Positions 48,768-60,799 of a stretch of DNA of 64,000 bases are shown one piece after another. The number at the start of each line of letters is the position of its first letter. Position 1 is the stretch's first letter. Origin of the DNA: Apium graveolens. Lineage: Eukaryota > Streptophyta > Magnoliopsida > Apiales > Apiaceae. The notes beneath the pieces are model-generated. The model worked only from the letters and a program-made list of their open reading frames with translations, searched no databases and was not told the origin of the DNA. The stretch spans positions 63,089,414 to 63,153,413 of the forward strand of contig NC_133653.1 in assembly GCF_009905375.1 (NCBI RefSeq), in the 5' to 3' direction. Both the position numbers and the translations under genes were made by a program.

Positions 48768-50341
48768 ATGGCACCAAAAGACATTATTTTCAATGGAGCA
48801 AAGTTTGTCCCTAACAATTACTTGGCCATTTTTAGCAAGGATGAAGTTCCATCAGAACTTCACTTTATACAGGACTTCCTTGCTCACTCCGATATTGGGT
48901 ATGCTTTGACCCAACCTGAAATAATCTCTGGAACTCAAGTGCTGGAGTTTTGGAGAAGTGGCGCCTATGATGATGTTGGTACTCATGGGTCCTCAAGTAT
49001 CATCTTTTCAACAGGGGAGGATGAGCATGTAGTGACTGTGGCTACAGTACGCCAAGCACTGCAATTTTCTGAGAACTGCACGTATACAACTATTGAGGAG
49101 CCGGTTCTTCAACAGCTAATGGCCAGTCTGGGGTATGAAAAGTCATTGGAAAAGCTGGGTCAATTGAAGAGATCCAACATAAGGAGGGAATGGAGTTTCT
49201 TCTTTGACTGCATCACAAAGGCTTTTGCAAACAAATGTTCTAATTTTGATGCAATCCCAATTCTCAGTCAACAAATCGGGTATGCTCTCATTAATCAAAC
49301 TGATTTTGATTATGCAAGTGCTATTTTAGGCTTTATTGGGGATAGGATGACAGAAGATATGAATACAATTTACTTTTCTAGATTCTGTCAGCTTATTTAT
49401 AGTTTTTGTTATTCTGATAAGCCCTAATTAGCTAGTGAGTCTATTTCACCATTTAGACTAGCTAAAAGAGCTTTTAATGGCTTATTATCTACTGATAATA
49501 AGAAGGCTATGTTGAGACCCCTCCAAATTCCCATCTCTGTCAAACAAGCCTTAATAAACTATGATCCAGTTAAATACACTGCACTATATCCAGATGTCCA
49601 ACCATCTGAACTTACCCATCAGAACCTCCAACCACTACACAATCAACCACTTCTCAACCACAACCAAAATCTACCATCAGGACATCTTTCAAACCATCAA
49701 CTCAATCATATCAACCTGAATCATCTATCAGACCTTCACCTTCTAGGCCAAAAAGGACAAAGTCTGTTCCTCAGCCTTCACAAAAGAGAAGAAAAATGAT
49801 TCTCAGGGATGAATCTGATAGTGAAGAGGAAGCACAGGTTCATGCATCAGAACCTGTGACAGTTGAAGCTGAGAATGTTACTTCTCAGAAAGAAACTGCA
49901 GCTCAAAGTTCTGATACTTTGAAGAGAAAATCTGTAAGTTCTGATGCTGCAACAACTCCTTCATTGGCAAGGAGATTGAAGAAAATGAGGGCAAAGAGGT
50001 ATAATGCTAAATCTCCATCTGAAGATACTGCAGAAGCTGAGGAAGGGGATCAGGAATCTCTGATCTCAAAAGAGCCAATTATAATTGAATCTCTGCCACC
50101 TCTAGCTAAAGATCAAGACACTGTTCCTGATACCGTGGTTACACCTCCAGTCTCTTCCCTTCATGAAGATATTACAGTTGAAGATTCAGGCTTCAGTCCT
50201 AAAATTGACATCCATAGGCTGCACATTCCTTCTATTCTGTATTTGGAAGCTCCTACAGAAACTCAGCAATCTCCAGTTCAATCTCCAAACTTAAATGAAG
50301 AGATACCAACTCCACTTGTTTCTCCAAATCATGCTGAAATT
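48768..50341 (+). pseudogene. Additional (post-pol) ORF of copia D, N-terminal part
   Basis: Starts MAPKDIIFNGAKFVPNNYLA. The first 219 residues are a compact-looking domain (QDFLAHSDIGYALTQPEIIS; VATVRQALQFSENCTY; EWSFFFDCITKAFANK; IGYALINQTDFDYASAILGF) without signal peptide or clear membrane segment. TAA at 49425-49427 breaks it. The frame resumes (RLAKRAFNGLLSTDNKK) and shifts near 49640 into a proline/serine/lysine-rich region (PSPSRPKRTKSVPQPSQKRR, then DESDSEEEAQ) that is open to 50341, where LARD2 is inserted. SIRE-type elements carry such an ORF after pol, sometimes called env-like; the sequence here gives no support for an envelope. Function unknown. Confidence 0.8.
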
Positions 50342-50896
50342 TGTAACGTCTAGGAAATATTATGTAATTATTTTTATCAATAAATAATTATTATGTGATT
50401 TTAGGTGAATTTTTTTTGGTGAATTATTTGATGATGGATAATAATATTTGGATGTTTATTTCTGATAAAATTTAGATTTTTTAATTTATAATTATCCAGA
50501 ATTAAATGTAAATAATTTTGGTATTTTTTCTGGTAATTTTTGGATTATCATATGATTTTATAAGAATTTATAGAATTAATAATGATTATTTTTACATAAT
50601 TTGAAAATTACTTTTTAGAATCAGAAATCATCCCACTTCAACCGTTTTTGCGTTTTTACAACCCGAAACTCTTCCGAAAACTCCTACCTAACCTAATCTG
50701 GTAATTCTGAACACTTTTCATGTTTTGACTTTTTCGATCCGGGGTACGGTTTGACCTGTACGAGTCCCGGCGTGGAATTTTCAATACGCAAATCATTTTA
50801 TAGATCGATAAACTCCATATTTTCAAAAGGCGAGATATTATCACTTTATTTTCGTATAATTATCCAATTCTGGTTTTAAAATTGTATCGTCTTTTT

Positions 50897-50918
50897 AGTT
50901 ACTTAGCGGCTAAGTAAC
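50897..50918. repeat. Conserved LTR palindrome in LARD2
   Basis: Arms AGTTACTTAGC and GCTAAGTAAC around a central G, nearly identical to the LARD1 palindrome although the surrounding sequence is much more diverged. Confidence 0.85.
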
Positions 50919-51597
50919 CTATTTTTGGATCCGATATGTAAATGTAAGTATGAAATTATTAGGTAAATAAAATATTTGATAATTCTGTTAGCTATGTGTA
51001 TTGTTGTATTATTTATTGTTTGTGATTTGTTGGATGCGGAGATTAATTTTGTAATTAATTATTGAGCTGTATGAACGTAATTCATTTTTAAAGTAATTTT
51101 ATTGAATATTTATTCTTATAAATGTTAAAATTATTTCTAAAATTATTTTTGTTGTTCTATAATTTTATTTATTCTTTTTAGGGGTTTATAAAATTTAGAA
51201 ATCAATATTTTATTAATAATTTATCTTTAAATGATTTTCTGATCTCCTTTAATTGTAAAATATGTATTTAATTCCAGAATGCTTCAAAAATTATAAAAAT
51301 TTTATTTTATTAAGTTTGGAATATTTCAAGAATTTTAAAATTATTTTGGAAATTTTCAGGCTTTTATTTAACCGCACGTGTATTCGTTAAAATTGTAAAA
51401 TATGGGTCGATGCGCGTGTCAAAAATGATTTTTTTTAAATTTCAAAATTTTTATGATAATTTGTTTTAATTATTTTGAAATTTTTTACAGATGTTTGGAT
51501 AAATTCTCGTGTTATTGTTACTCGTAAATCATTTGTTAAAATCGATGGTCGAAATGCGAATCGAGATAATAACGAAAATAAATAAACGAATAAATCA

Positions 51598-52091
51598 ATG
51601 AATAACATAGAAACACAGCCTCATTATCTCTCCCTCACCGCCTTGTTTTCTCGCTGCTATCTCTTCACCGACTCTCTCTCTTTTCTCTCAATCAATTTTC
51701 TCTCTCTCTCTCTCTCTCTGCGAGCCCTCAATCTCTCTCGCTCGCTCGATCTCTCTTTCTCCCCTCTCTTCCCTCTTTCTCTCCTCCGACTTCTCTCCCT
51801 TATTTCCCCTGTATCGCCGCCACTGCCCTGTGCCGCCGCCTTATTTTCCGTTTCTGCTGCTTTCTTTTTCTGACGAATCACCGTCGTCTTCTTCCTTTTG
51901 ATTGGTAAATACATATTTATATATACATACAAACATATGTGTGTTGATTTTGATGTGTTGCCTGTGTTTGATTTCTGGTTGCATGTGCTTGATTTCGGTT
52001 ATCACTTTCCGTTTATTTTCCGGCTACTGACGCGTGTTGTGCGCGTGTAACCCGACCGATTTAAGATTTTTATTTTATTTTGTTTCTGCAG
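51598..52091 (+). other. CT-rich leader plus possible intron in the LARD2 LTR
   Basis: 51620-51905 is an extreme CT-rich stretch with CCGCCGCC patches, like a plant 5' UTR. At 51905 G|GTAAATAC opens, and at 52091 TGTTTCTGCAG|G closes, a 187-base AT/GT-rich stretch. The 3' LTR copy has the same features (donor 60504, acceptor 60687). The ORF over the CT tract (51598-51873) is low-complexity and not credible. Could be a captured host 5' UTR with its first intron; inferred. Confidence 0.45.
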
Positions 52092-54024
52092 GAAATTCTG
52101 ATTAATATTCATGAAATTAAATTCATTTTTCGTACGGGGAAATTATTTTTAATCGGTGGGATTCGCGTAAGATGTCCGATAATCGGAAACCCGTGAATTT
52201 TACCGCCGTCGGCAATGAGCCTCGGCGAGCCGACGGTGGGCGATGATGATTTTTATCTGAGTCCTACGTTATTAATTAAATAAAATTAGTTGGTAAAATT
52301 AATTGTGAAATGAAAAATGCGAATAAAATAAACATACGAATAAAAATGTAAAATACAAGTAATGATAGTAATTAACCGAATCGGAGTTTGGGATTTGTGG
52401 AATTGGTTGAGATTGGATTGTTGTTGTGAATTTGACGTCGATTTGATTTCGACGGGTAGGCCGATAAACAAAGGAGACGCTGCCCGATTTTCGGGAAAAT
52501 TAATTCTGAAAATACGATAACGTAACCGGTAATTATCGGAGACATCGAACGAGGATATATAATTAAATTTTAGGAAACCTACTTACGTGACATGACAAGA
52601 TATTTTGTGAATGGTAAATTACCCTACAATTTTCAAACCAACGAGTATACATATTTTCCGAAAACAAACACCGAACCGAGTTTCGAAGATGTGAACCATA
52701 ATTGCTATGTGTATTTAAATGATACATATAAATATAAGTTGGATTATGAAATCGTACTGGTAGAATAGGATAGTGATGTGATGTTTAGCGAAGCGATTAT
52801 CTGAATTAGGGTATTTTTACCCTGTAGGTCCTAGTCGGAAGACCCGAGATTTGACGTTGGACTAGAAGTGATCTAGCGATTAGATGTCGAGATTAACGAA
52901 GTTCCAATCGAAGGGCCTAAGTGTTGGGATTGTATGCAAAATGGGATAGAAGTTTGACGATAAAGCCGAACGTTCAAGTCGAACCAAAGTCAACTAGTAA
53001 TAGCGATTAAAGCTTTATGAGGCAAGTATTCCTGATTTTTCTTTTAAAATATCGCAAATATTTCTTTGTTCCTATTCTAAGTTCAGAATAGTTAACTGTT
53101 TTATATTTTGCTGCAATTACTCTTATTATGCATGTCCTTTTCATAATTGTTCCTATAATTCAATTGCTCTCTTGAGTAAATACCCATCTTTCGGGTTATT
53201 TGTAAACCCTGTATTGGGATGTTTTGAATTCAAAATGATTTGACATCAAAATACTCCACGGGCTGGATAATGATGATGTGTGGGATTAAGTTTTACTTAA
53301 TCCTAAGGACCGGAACATAACCGGTGCCTTAAGATAGGCCGTGAGCCGGGATATCCGACTGGATCTATACAGGTAGGTATAGATCTGCATTTTATCCTGA
53401 CTGATCAGCAGGATATAGGTGCGAACTAGTGTCCAGTCTAATTTGTTGTTGATCGCCATTAACGGCATTCCCTCTCGAAAGATTTTATGATTCCAAAAAC
53501 TGGACAAAAACGCTGATTCGGGAGATGGATCGGGGAATCGCTTGTCACTTTTTGATTTAAATTAGAGGCTGGTAACAGCCAAGGTTTAATTACTCAACTC
53601 ACTCAAATAAATAGAATTATTTAAAATTGTTTGAAGATTTTTTCCGCAAATTTCCTTTGACATTAATGTTTGAAACTCAAATTATATACTTGCTGGGCAT
53701 TTTTGGCTCACTCTTGCTTTGTACATTCTTATTTCTTCCAGAAACAGATAAGGATAAAAGTGAATAGCTTTGATAAACAACAGAAGTTAGAGAAATCACC
53801 ACTGCGAGAGGTTGAAGATGTTAGAAGAATATGACAAGAGCATTAGTTTAAAGGTATTTACACTTGTATTGTAGTTGTTGTAAATCGTAGAAGGTTAGAT
53901 TCTTGTTTCATACTATAACCTGTAAACGATCCGGATTCAAGGGGTTGATTGAATATTCTTTTATTTTATGTAAAGATTATTTCGTGACACCAAATCTTGA
54001 CCCCGGATTTGGGTTGTTACAAGT

Positions 54025-54036
54025 TGGCATCAGAGC
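54025..54036 (+). promoter_or_regulatory. Primer binding site of LARD2
   Basis: TGGCATCAGAGC, one base off the initiator-Met site, followed by TGCAGGT. Confidence 0.82.
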
Positions 54037-57000
54037 TGCAGGTTATTGGTCACTGAAAAAAGAATAGGTGAGAGTAAGATAGGAATGATAGGTCATACAA
54101 GATAGGAAAGACCCTAGGCATACTCATGTTAAGTTGAGTGCGAATTAGGATAGTAGATCCGATACAGAATTGGTAAGCTAGGATTGTTGAGGGAGGTGTA
54201 AGGCGAATATCGCAACGCTATAGGTATATTGAGTTCTCAGATCCTACAGTAATGAGGAATCGACGGATTGACGGAGACCGGGTATGTTACCCTACTTTTT
54301 AATGTGGTTTTGAAGAATATGCGATCGATTCTTGTGAGAATTGGTGTAAGAGAAGCTACAATTTAACTTAGGATTGGGTAATAGGACGAGCTCCATGTCG
54401 GAGGCCACGAGTTGATGGAAGCTGATGGAGGGCCAAAGTTGCAAGCTGTAAAGGCACCACCATTGCGAGAAGATTCTTATCACTTATCGGGCGCTGTGCG
54501 AGGAATGATATCTATCTTACTAGGTGTAGGTAAGACTAGTAAGAAGATGTGACCTTATCTACAGAAGGAACGTCGAATTGCATGGGTGGTTGCAGGTACA
54601 ATGTCAAGGACGACGACGAGAATGTCAAAGATATTACTAAATATCAGCGTTGCGGTAGAATTGCTAATAAAATGATATACGACGGCAAATGGAGTTTCGT
54701 TGACTAATAAGTGCGAGCAGAATTCAAGGAAAAATGGAAGAAGTACCAAAGTAGAGAGACCCTTATATGGGCATTCTTTTAATTAGATATTTCATTGGTG
54801 AATCATAAAAATAGCAAGTAACTTAGATAGTAATGACGACCAAATATTTGATTGCCAAAACTTTAAAATGAGATTTCGGAAAAGATTTTTTTAATCAACT
54901 TTCAGAAAATTTTTGCATGACATGAGTTTTACAATTTGGTTGTCGAATTATTATTTATGTTCTTGTTATTACAAACAGAAAATGACTTAAAAAGAAGAAT
55001 GGATTTAGACTCAGTATTGCTAATTTGGGGCACCAAGTAGACCCACCAACAGGGAAAAAGTTTAAAGTTTATGTGAAAGACAAAAGTAAATTTTGTTTAA
55101 TAATATCAATAATTGAATCAACATGTTAAACATTAATTACCCAATTCATGAAATTATTAAAATATAGCGAGATTCGTGATTCGAATGAACAAAGGATGAT
55201 TGAAGGAAATGGAAGACTCTTCCAGATGATTGGAGAAGAATCGTATTTCTATCGACGAAGTTGAGGCATTGCGTGATCGATGGTTATTCTATGTGCCATA
55301 GATAAAGTCGGAAGTAGTGATTATAAATTTCGTAAGGACGCGATTATGATAAAATCATTAAAGCATTTAATATGGAGGCATTTTCAGAGGATATTCCGAA
55401 GTTGTAATGTGACCTAGATGGTGAATCTCTCATTCGAATGGTTCCTAAAGGCATACGTAAGTGAAGTGTGGAATGTGATCAACACTGACATTCTTTTTTC
55501 TAAAATGATAGAATATTTTCTTCTCAATCCTTGAATACGTATGAGCTTCTTCAATCATATTAGGCGAAAACGAAAGAAAATTTATTATATTCCTTCTGAA
55601 TTATTTCTCTTCTTAAAATATTGCTTCCTGATTGAGACAAACAGTATTGTGATGTGACGCTTTGTCAAAATGACGAAGAGTATGGTGGGACGTCACCTAA
55701 TCATGTGCTGTATGCCATATAGTATGAAAGACTAGCCATCTTGTGTACAAATATGGTTTCCATTCACATCTAAATTTTCACTCATTCTTCTTCCTTCAAT
55801 TTATTGATTTACAAATTCTTCCAATCATTTGTTGCATTGTTATTCCTTGTCCCATTTTTCAATCAAAATCATATTCACAAACTCTCCTCTTGTGTCGAGT
55901 CTGTTCTCTAATGATTACAAAAGAAATAGAATAGTCTCGTGCGATAGGTAGAATTACGTGTCGAAGGAGGATATGATTGCAAGCCGAAAAATGATGGACA
56001 TTTGCGAGCAAGGAAGAATGGACACACCGACAACGCGGTCGTGGAAAAGACATCAAATCTGACGGTTGTTCATGTTATGAGGATCTCACCAGTATGGTAG
56101 ATTACGCTAACGCGATGCACTTCAAATCAGAAGATTTCAACAAGAAATAAATCGTTAATGAATCGTAACGAATAAATTAGTTATGAAATAAGGAAGTAAA
56201 GCTGTGTGCATCAGATAAAGAAAGTGAATGTCGGGACGACGATCGAAGATCAAGGGAATTTTGAACAATGACTCAGACAGGCAATTAACACATGAAGCAT
56301 CCCTTCATCGCGGGAAGAAATTTGTGAGGAGGAGTCAAGATAGAAGAAATCTTGATTGCAACCAAACTTCAAACGTGTTCTTCAAGGAATTGTGAAGTTC
56401 CCTAACTTAAGTAAATAAGTTATGGTGAATTTAATACCCATAACCGGACCAATGACGAAAGTTCGATACGGGAACATAAATGAAGATGAAGCAATAGTGA
56501 CTCGACTGTAAATTTTTTTAAGAAATAATGATATAACGGTTAAGTTCCCACCAGATTGCGACGATAATAATGAAAACCGTGTGTGGTTATTAAAAGATAA
56601 ACAAATTAGTTAATGAAATTGAATGTGTATCGTTCAAGATAGATGATTGTTGTGACTGGTTGAAGGATGCGGCATAATTCTTAAAAGTAACTGTACACAA
56701 TTAGTAATGGTAAGAAATAAGTTAAAATACTCGCGAAATAAAATTTTTGAAAAACAACAAGATGAATTTTAAGTTCACTAATAACATTTTGTAATATTCT
56801 GAAAGAAATGAGAAAAGTACGGTTATATTAATCATTGTTGGTTTAAGACCTCAGTCCAATTCGAAAGATAGATGATACGCCAGTTAATAGTACAAATGCT
56901 GATCAAAATGTTATAGTTGGAGTTATAGTGAATGGATGAATTTGGTTGATGGAAGTGGACGTATTTGATTGTGGATGATTTGGTTGATTAATGGTGTCGG

Positions 57001-59541
57001 CTTAAGCCTGACTGTAGTCAATGATATAGGGGAAGTGCTGCCAAAATTTTCAGAAATTACCCTACTTTTAAGGATAAAGAAGTATATTTTCATTTCCATT
57101 GGTACTCCAAGCGATTGAGATCTCGGTTCTTGAGAAAGTTGTTATGACCAAACTGACTTTATATAATTGGTCTTTGATTCCAGTTAGCTAGTCAGCACTT
57201 GGTTTAAGTGATCAGTTAAAAGAGTTAATTGATCAACTTTACTAATTAATGATCAGTTAAATGGAGATCAATTCCAATTAGATTAAGTCAAATTCTGACA
57301 TGATTTTCAGATCCGAAATCAAAGCAATTAGCAATTTGGAGGAAGTAATGGCATCAGTAGAAGTGGAAATTTAGTAAAAGTAGTGTGATGTTACTGCAAG
57401 CATGTGCGAGATTTTATCTAGATGAATATGCCTTTTCAATAGACAAAAGGAACAGAAAGTTATTGGTTCCTTCTAGTGAGAAGAATATTTTCAAGAACTG
57501 AAGGTTCAAGATAAACCAAAGAGATTCTATCATCTGTAATAATACTCCAGGAAGGACGTGAATGTACATCCTTTTCGAATTATGATTGAATAAAAGTTGC
57601 TGTGAAATACGGGGAAACCCCCAAATTCAAGCATGTAATGTAAGACAGAGATTGATGAAGTCCGCATGTGAACTCAGGAAAAGAGATGTTGGTCAATGAG
57701 GAAAAGTCAAATACGCGATTCATGATGAGTTAAGAAAGGCTACGAGAATAGTTACCGATAAAATTCGATAATTTTGTTAGTAAGAATTTAAATATTATAA
57801 ATAAAAGCCTTCATTCCAGTGTAAACTCCAGAAATGACCTATCTAATAATGAACATATTAATATTACTAAGAAAAAGAAATTCATTATATTTAAAAAAGA
57901 TAATGAATAATGAGAATGGAGCAATAATGAAGAAAAGAAATGGAATCAAAAGGCTGATAAAGAAATTTTATAAAATAATCCGGGATATATGCAAGTTGTG
58001 AACGTTGGTTGTGCCAGAACTAATAGGAGAATGAGGTAAAACGTCGATAATTGGAGATAGGAATTTGTTCCAAAGTTGCGTGTAACTAGGAAAGATTAAA
58101 CAAAGGTATTAATGGCGAACTATGAGAGAAGAACGTTACAATGAATCTCATGTCGGAATTCTTTAAAATTAAAGTGAAGTCCAAGAGGTTCGAACGAATG
58201 ATTTACCAAGGTTACCTCGGAGAATGAGGTAAGAATTTCTCATCGGTTACTGCACAGAGTCTAGCTGGTGTCAAAAGCCATGTATCGTATAACTCAATAG
58301 GAATGAAATAATGAGTAAAGAAAAACTTCAAAAATGTGGAATGAAAGAATAATGAAATAAAGAGTGTTTTGCGCTATGCACAAAAGTGATCATGGAAAAA
58401 GAAAATGGAGGACTAAGGAAGACCAAGTTGAATGCCTGAAGATATACATGCGAAGGGTTGGAAAGTAGCATCTGCATTCTCAGCTTCAAAGGTATGAATT
58501 CTGTTTATAACTGATTATGAGCTCCAGTTGTGTGGTTAACTACCAAACATGAAAGGTCCATTTAAGGATAGATGTCTTGAGTAGAAAAGAAAGAGTGAAT
58601 ATCAATAGGATTATCGGGGAATGAGTAAAGGAATTTGACAAGTTAGAAATTGAAGAATAGGCTTTGATCCGTCTTCTGGGTTATGCTGATACTTACTTTG
58701 TTGTTAGATATCAAAGGTGATATTAATACAGATGATTGATGTTGACTTCAGTATAGGATGTTGTGAGCATCAAAGTTCGTATTTATATCTAATTTGATAT
58801 GACAACAAAATGAGTATTAGTACCAAGAGACCGGGTTTTGAATGAAGTTATGATTCATTCTGTTCCCAAATTAATATATTTCCTTTCAGATAGTAAGATA
58901 TTCTCGCTCGATGAATATACCTAATAGTGATTGAAAAGAAATTAAAGTGCACTACAAAGTGGTGAGTTAAATGCAATTGTCGAGATTTTCCTTTAATTTT
59001 TAGTTTTTGAATAGATCTAGAACATTTCGAAGCATCAGACGCCCTGAGCTCAGTATATCGGGCGCACACGGATGGAGAGTACAAGAGCCCAGCTAAAGGT
59101 TTTCAAATACGATTGAAAACGATCATAGATTAGACTGATTGAATGGAAAGAGACATGAAAAGTAAAGTAGAACAGTCAGTGAAAATAGAAATTTCATGAA
59201 CACGAACTATTAGAATTGGGAATAAAAGAAGGTTAATGTAAATTACGTAGTCCTTTGAAACAGTAAAATAGATAGAACGATTGTGAATGAGTTGGCCTTG
59301 TTGTTACGGGCAAAACGAGTTTATAAGATGTTCAAATATATATGACTATGAAAAGTAATTTAGCTCCAAATGTATGAAGTAAAGATTGAGTTAGGGGTTG
59401 CATGAGAAACTGATAAATTTGATGACGGTAGGGGACCGTTGAATAGTAATTAAAGTGATGAGTTCCGAGAAATTTTAAGTAAGATACCCGAAAAATATCA
59501 TGGCATGTTTCTTAGCATGATTCTGAGGACAGAATCCTTTT

Positions 59542-59554
59542 AAGGGGGGAAGGA
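59542..59554 (+). promoter_or_regulatory. Polypurine tract of LARD2
   Basis: AAGGGGGGAAGGA directly before the LTR start TGTAACGTCTGGG. Confidence 0.88.
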
Positions 59555-60799
59555 TGTAACGTCTGGGAAATATTATGTAATTATTTTTATCAATAAATAA
59601 TTATTTTGTGAGTTTTAGGTGAATTTTTTTTGGTAAATTATTTGATGATGGATAATAATATTTGGATGTTTATTTCTGATAAAATTTAGATTTTTTAATT
59701 TATAATTATCCAGAATTAAATGTAAATAATTTTGGTATTTTTTCTGGTAATTTTTGGATTATCATATGATTTTATTAGAATTTATAGAATTAATAATGAT
59801 TATTTTTACATAATTTTAAAATTAATTTTTAGAATCAGAAATCATCCCACTTCAACCGTTTTTGCATTTTTAAAACCCGAAACTCTTCCAAAAACTCCTT
59901 CCTAACCTAATTTGGTAATTCTGAACACTTTTCATGTTTTGACTTTTTCGATCCGGTGTACGGTTTGATGTGTATTCGTTAAAATTGTAAAATACGGGTC
60001 GAATGCACGTGTCAAAAATGATTTTTTTTTAAATTCAAAATTTTTATGATAATTAGTTTTAAATATTTTGAAAATTTTTACAGATGTTTGGATAAATTCT
60101 CGTGTTATTGTTACTCGTAAATCATTTGTTGAAATCGATGGTCGCAATGTGAATCGAGATAATAAGGAAAATAAATAAACAAATAAATCAATGAATAACA
60201 AAGAAACACAGCCTCATTATCTCTCCCTCACCGCCTTATTTTCTCTCTCTGTGCTGCTATCTCTTCACCGACTCTCTCTCTTTTCTCTCAATTGATTTTC
60301 TCTCTTTCTCTCTCTCTGCGAGCCCTCAATCTCTCTCGCTCGCTCGATCTCTCTTTCTCCCCTCTCTTCCCTCTTTCTCTCCTCCGATTTCTCTCTCTTA
60401 TTTCCCCTGTATCGCCGCTGCTGCCCTGTGCCGCCGCCTTATTTTCCGTTTCTGCTGCTTTTCTTTTTCCGGCGAATCACCGCCGTCTTCTTCCTTTTGC
60501 TCGGTAAATACATATATATATACATACAAACGTATGTGTGTTGATTTTGATGTGTTGCATGTGTTTGAGTTCTGGTTGCCTGTGCTTGATTCCGGTTATC
60601 ACTTTCCGTTTATTTTCCGGCTACTGACGCGTGTTGTGCGTGTGTAACCCGACCGATTTAAGATTTTATTTTATTTTGTTTTTGCAGGAAATTCTGATTT
60701 ATATTCATGAAATATAATTCATTTTTCGTGCGGGAAAATTATTTTTAATCGGTGGGATTCGCGTAGGATTTCCGATAATCGGAAACCCGTGAATTTTAC
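59555..60799 (+). mobile_element. LARD2 3' LTR, deleted and interrupted
   Basis: Starts TGTAACGTCTGGG and follows the 5' LTR, but bases equivalent to about 50755-51378 are absent (junction near 59969, GGTTTGA next to TGTGTATTCG). This loss includes the palindrome. The CT-rich leader and intron-like signals are kept (60209-60687). At 60799 it is broken within GTGAATTTTAC by the LTR of element H. Confidence 0.88.

Larger units (their letters stand above)
50342..54021 (+). mobile_element. LARD2 5' LTR (3,680 bp)
   Basis: TGTAACGTCTAGG to GGGTTGTTACA. It shares with the LARD1 LTR the block around TTCAACCGTTTTTGCG, ACCCGAAACTCTTCCG, CCTAACCTAATCTGG, and the palindrome AGTTACTTAGC / GCTAAGTAAC (50897-50918). 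It carries a long CT-rich leader-like region at 51598-51905 and the pre-terminal block TTGCTGGGCATTTTTGGCTC near 53695 found in the other gypsy-type LTRs. Confidence 0.9.
54022..59554 (+). mobile_element. LARD2 internal region (5.5 kb, non-coding)
   Basis: No ORF over 90 codons and no recognisable gag, protease, RT or integrase motif in any frame I read. Purine-rich on the plus strand, with frequent GAAG/GGAA runs. Around 58682-58860 there is a block of about 180 bases closely similar to the LARD1 LTR (10434-10615 and counterparts). It ends with GAGGACAGAATCC and a polypurine tract (59542-59554). It may be a very decayed gag-pol or a long-evolved non-coding interior. Confidence 0.75.
50342..60799 (+). 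mobile_element. LARD2: second non-coding large-LTR element
   Basis: Inserted in the D additional ORF (presumed target copy AAATT at 50337-50341). 5' LTR 50342-54021, PBS at 54025-54036, internal 54022-59554, polypurine tract, and 3' LTR from 59555 that is itself interrupted at 60800. No gag or pol ORF is seen on either strand. Confidence 0.88.

Noticed and set aside
51598..51932. 91-codon ORFs on both strands over the CT-rich LARD2 stretch
   Set aside because: Serine/leucine or arginine/glutamate repeats produced by the CT tract; not protein-like.
54022..59554. Hidden gag-pol in the LARD2 interior
   Set aside because: I searched by eye for RT, integrase and zinc-knuckle motifs in the listed frames and saw none; a profile search could still find remnants.
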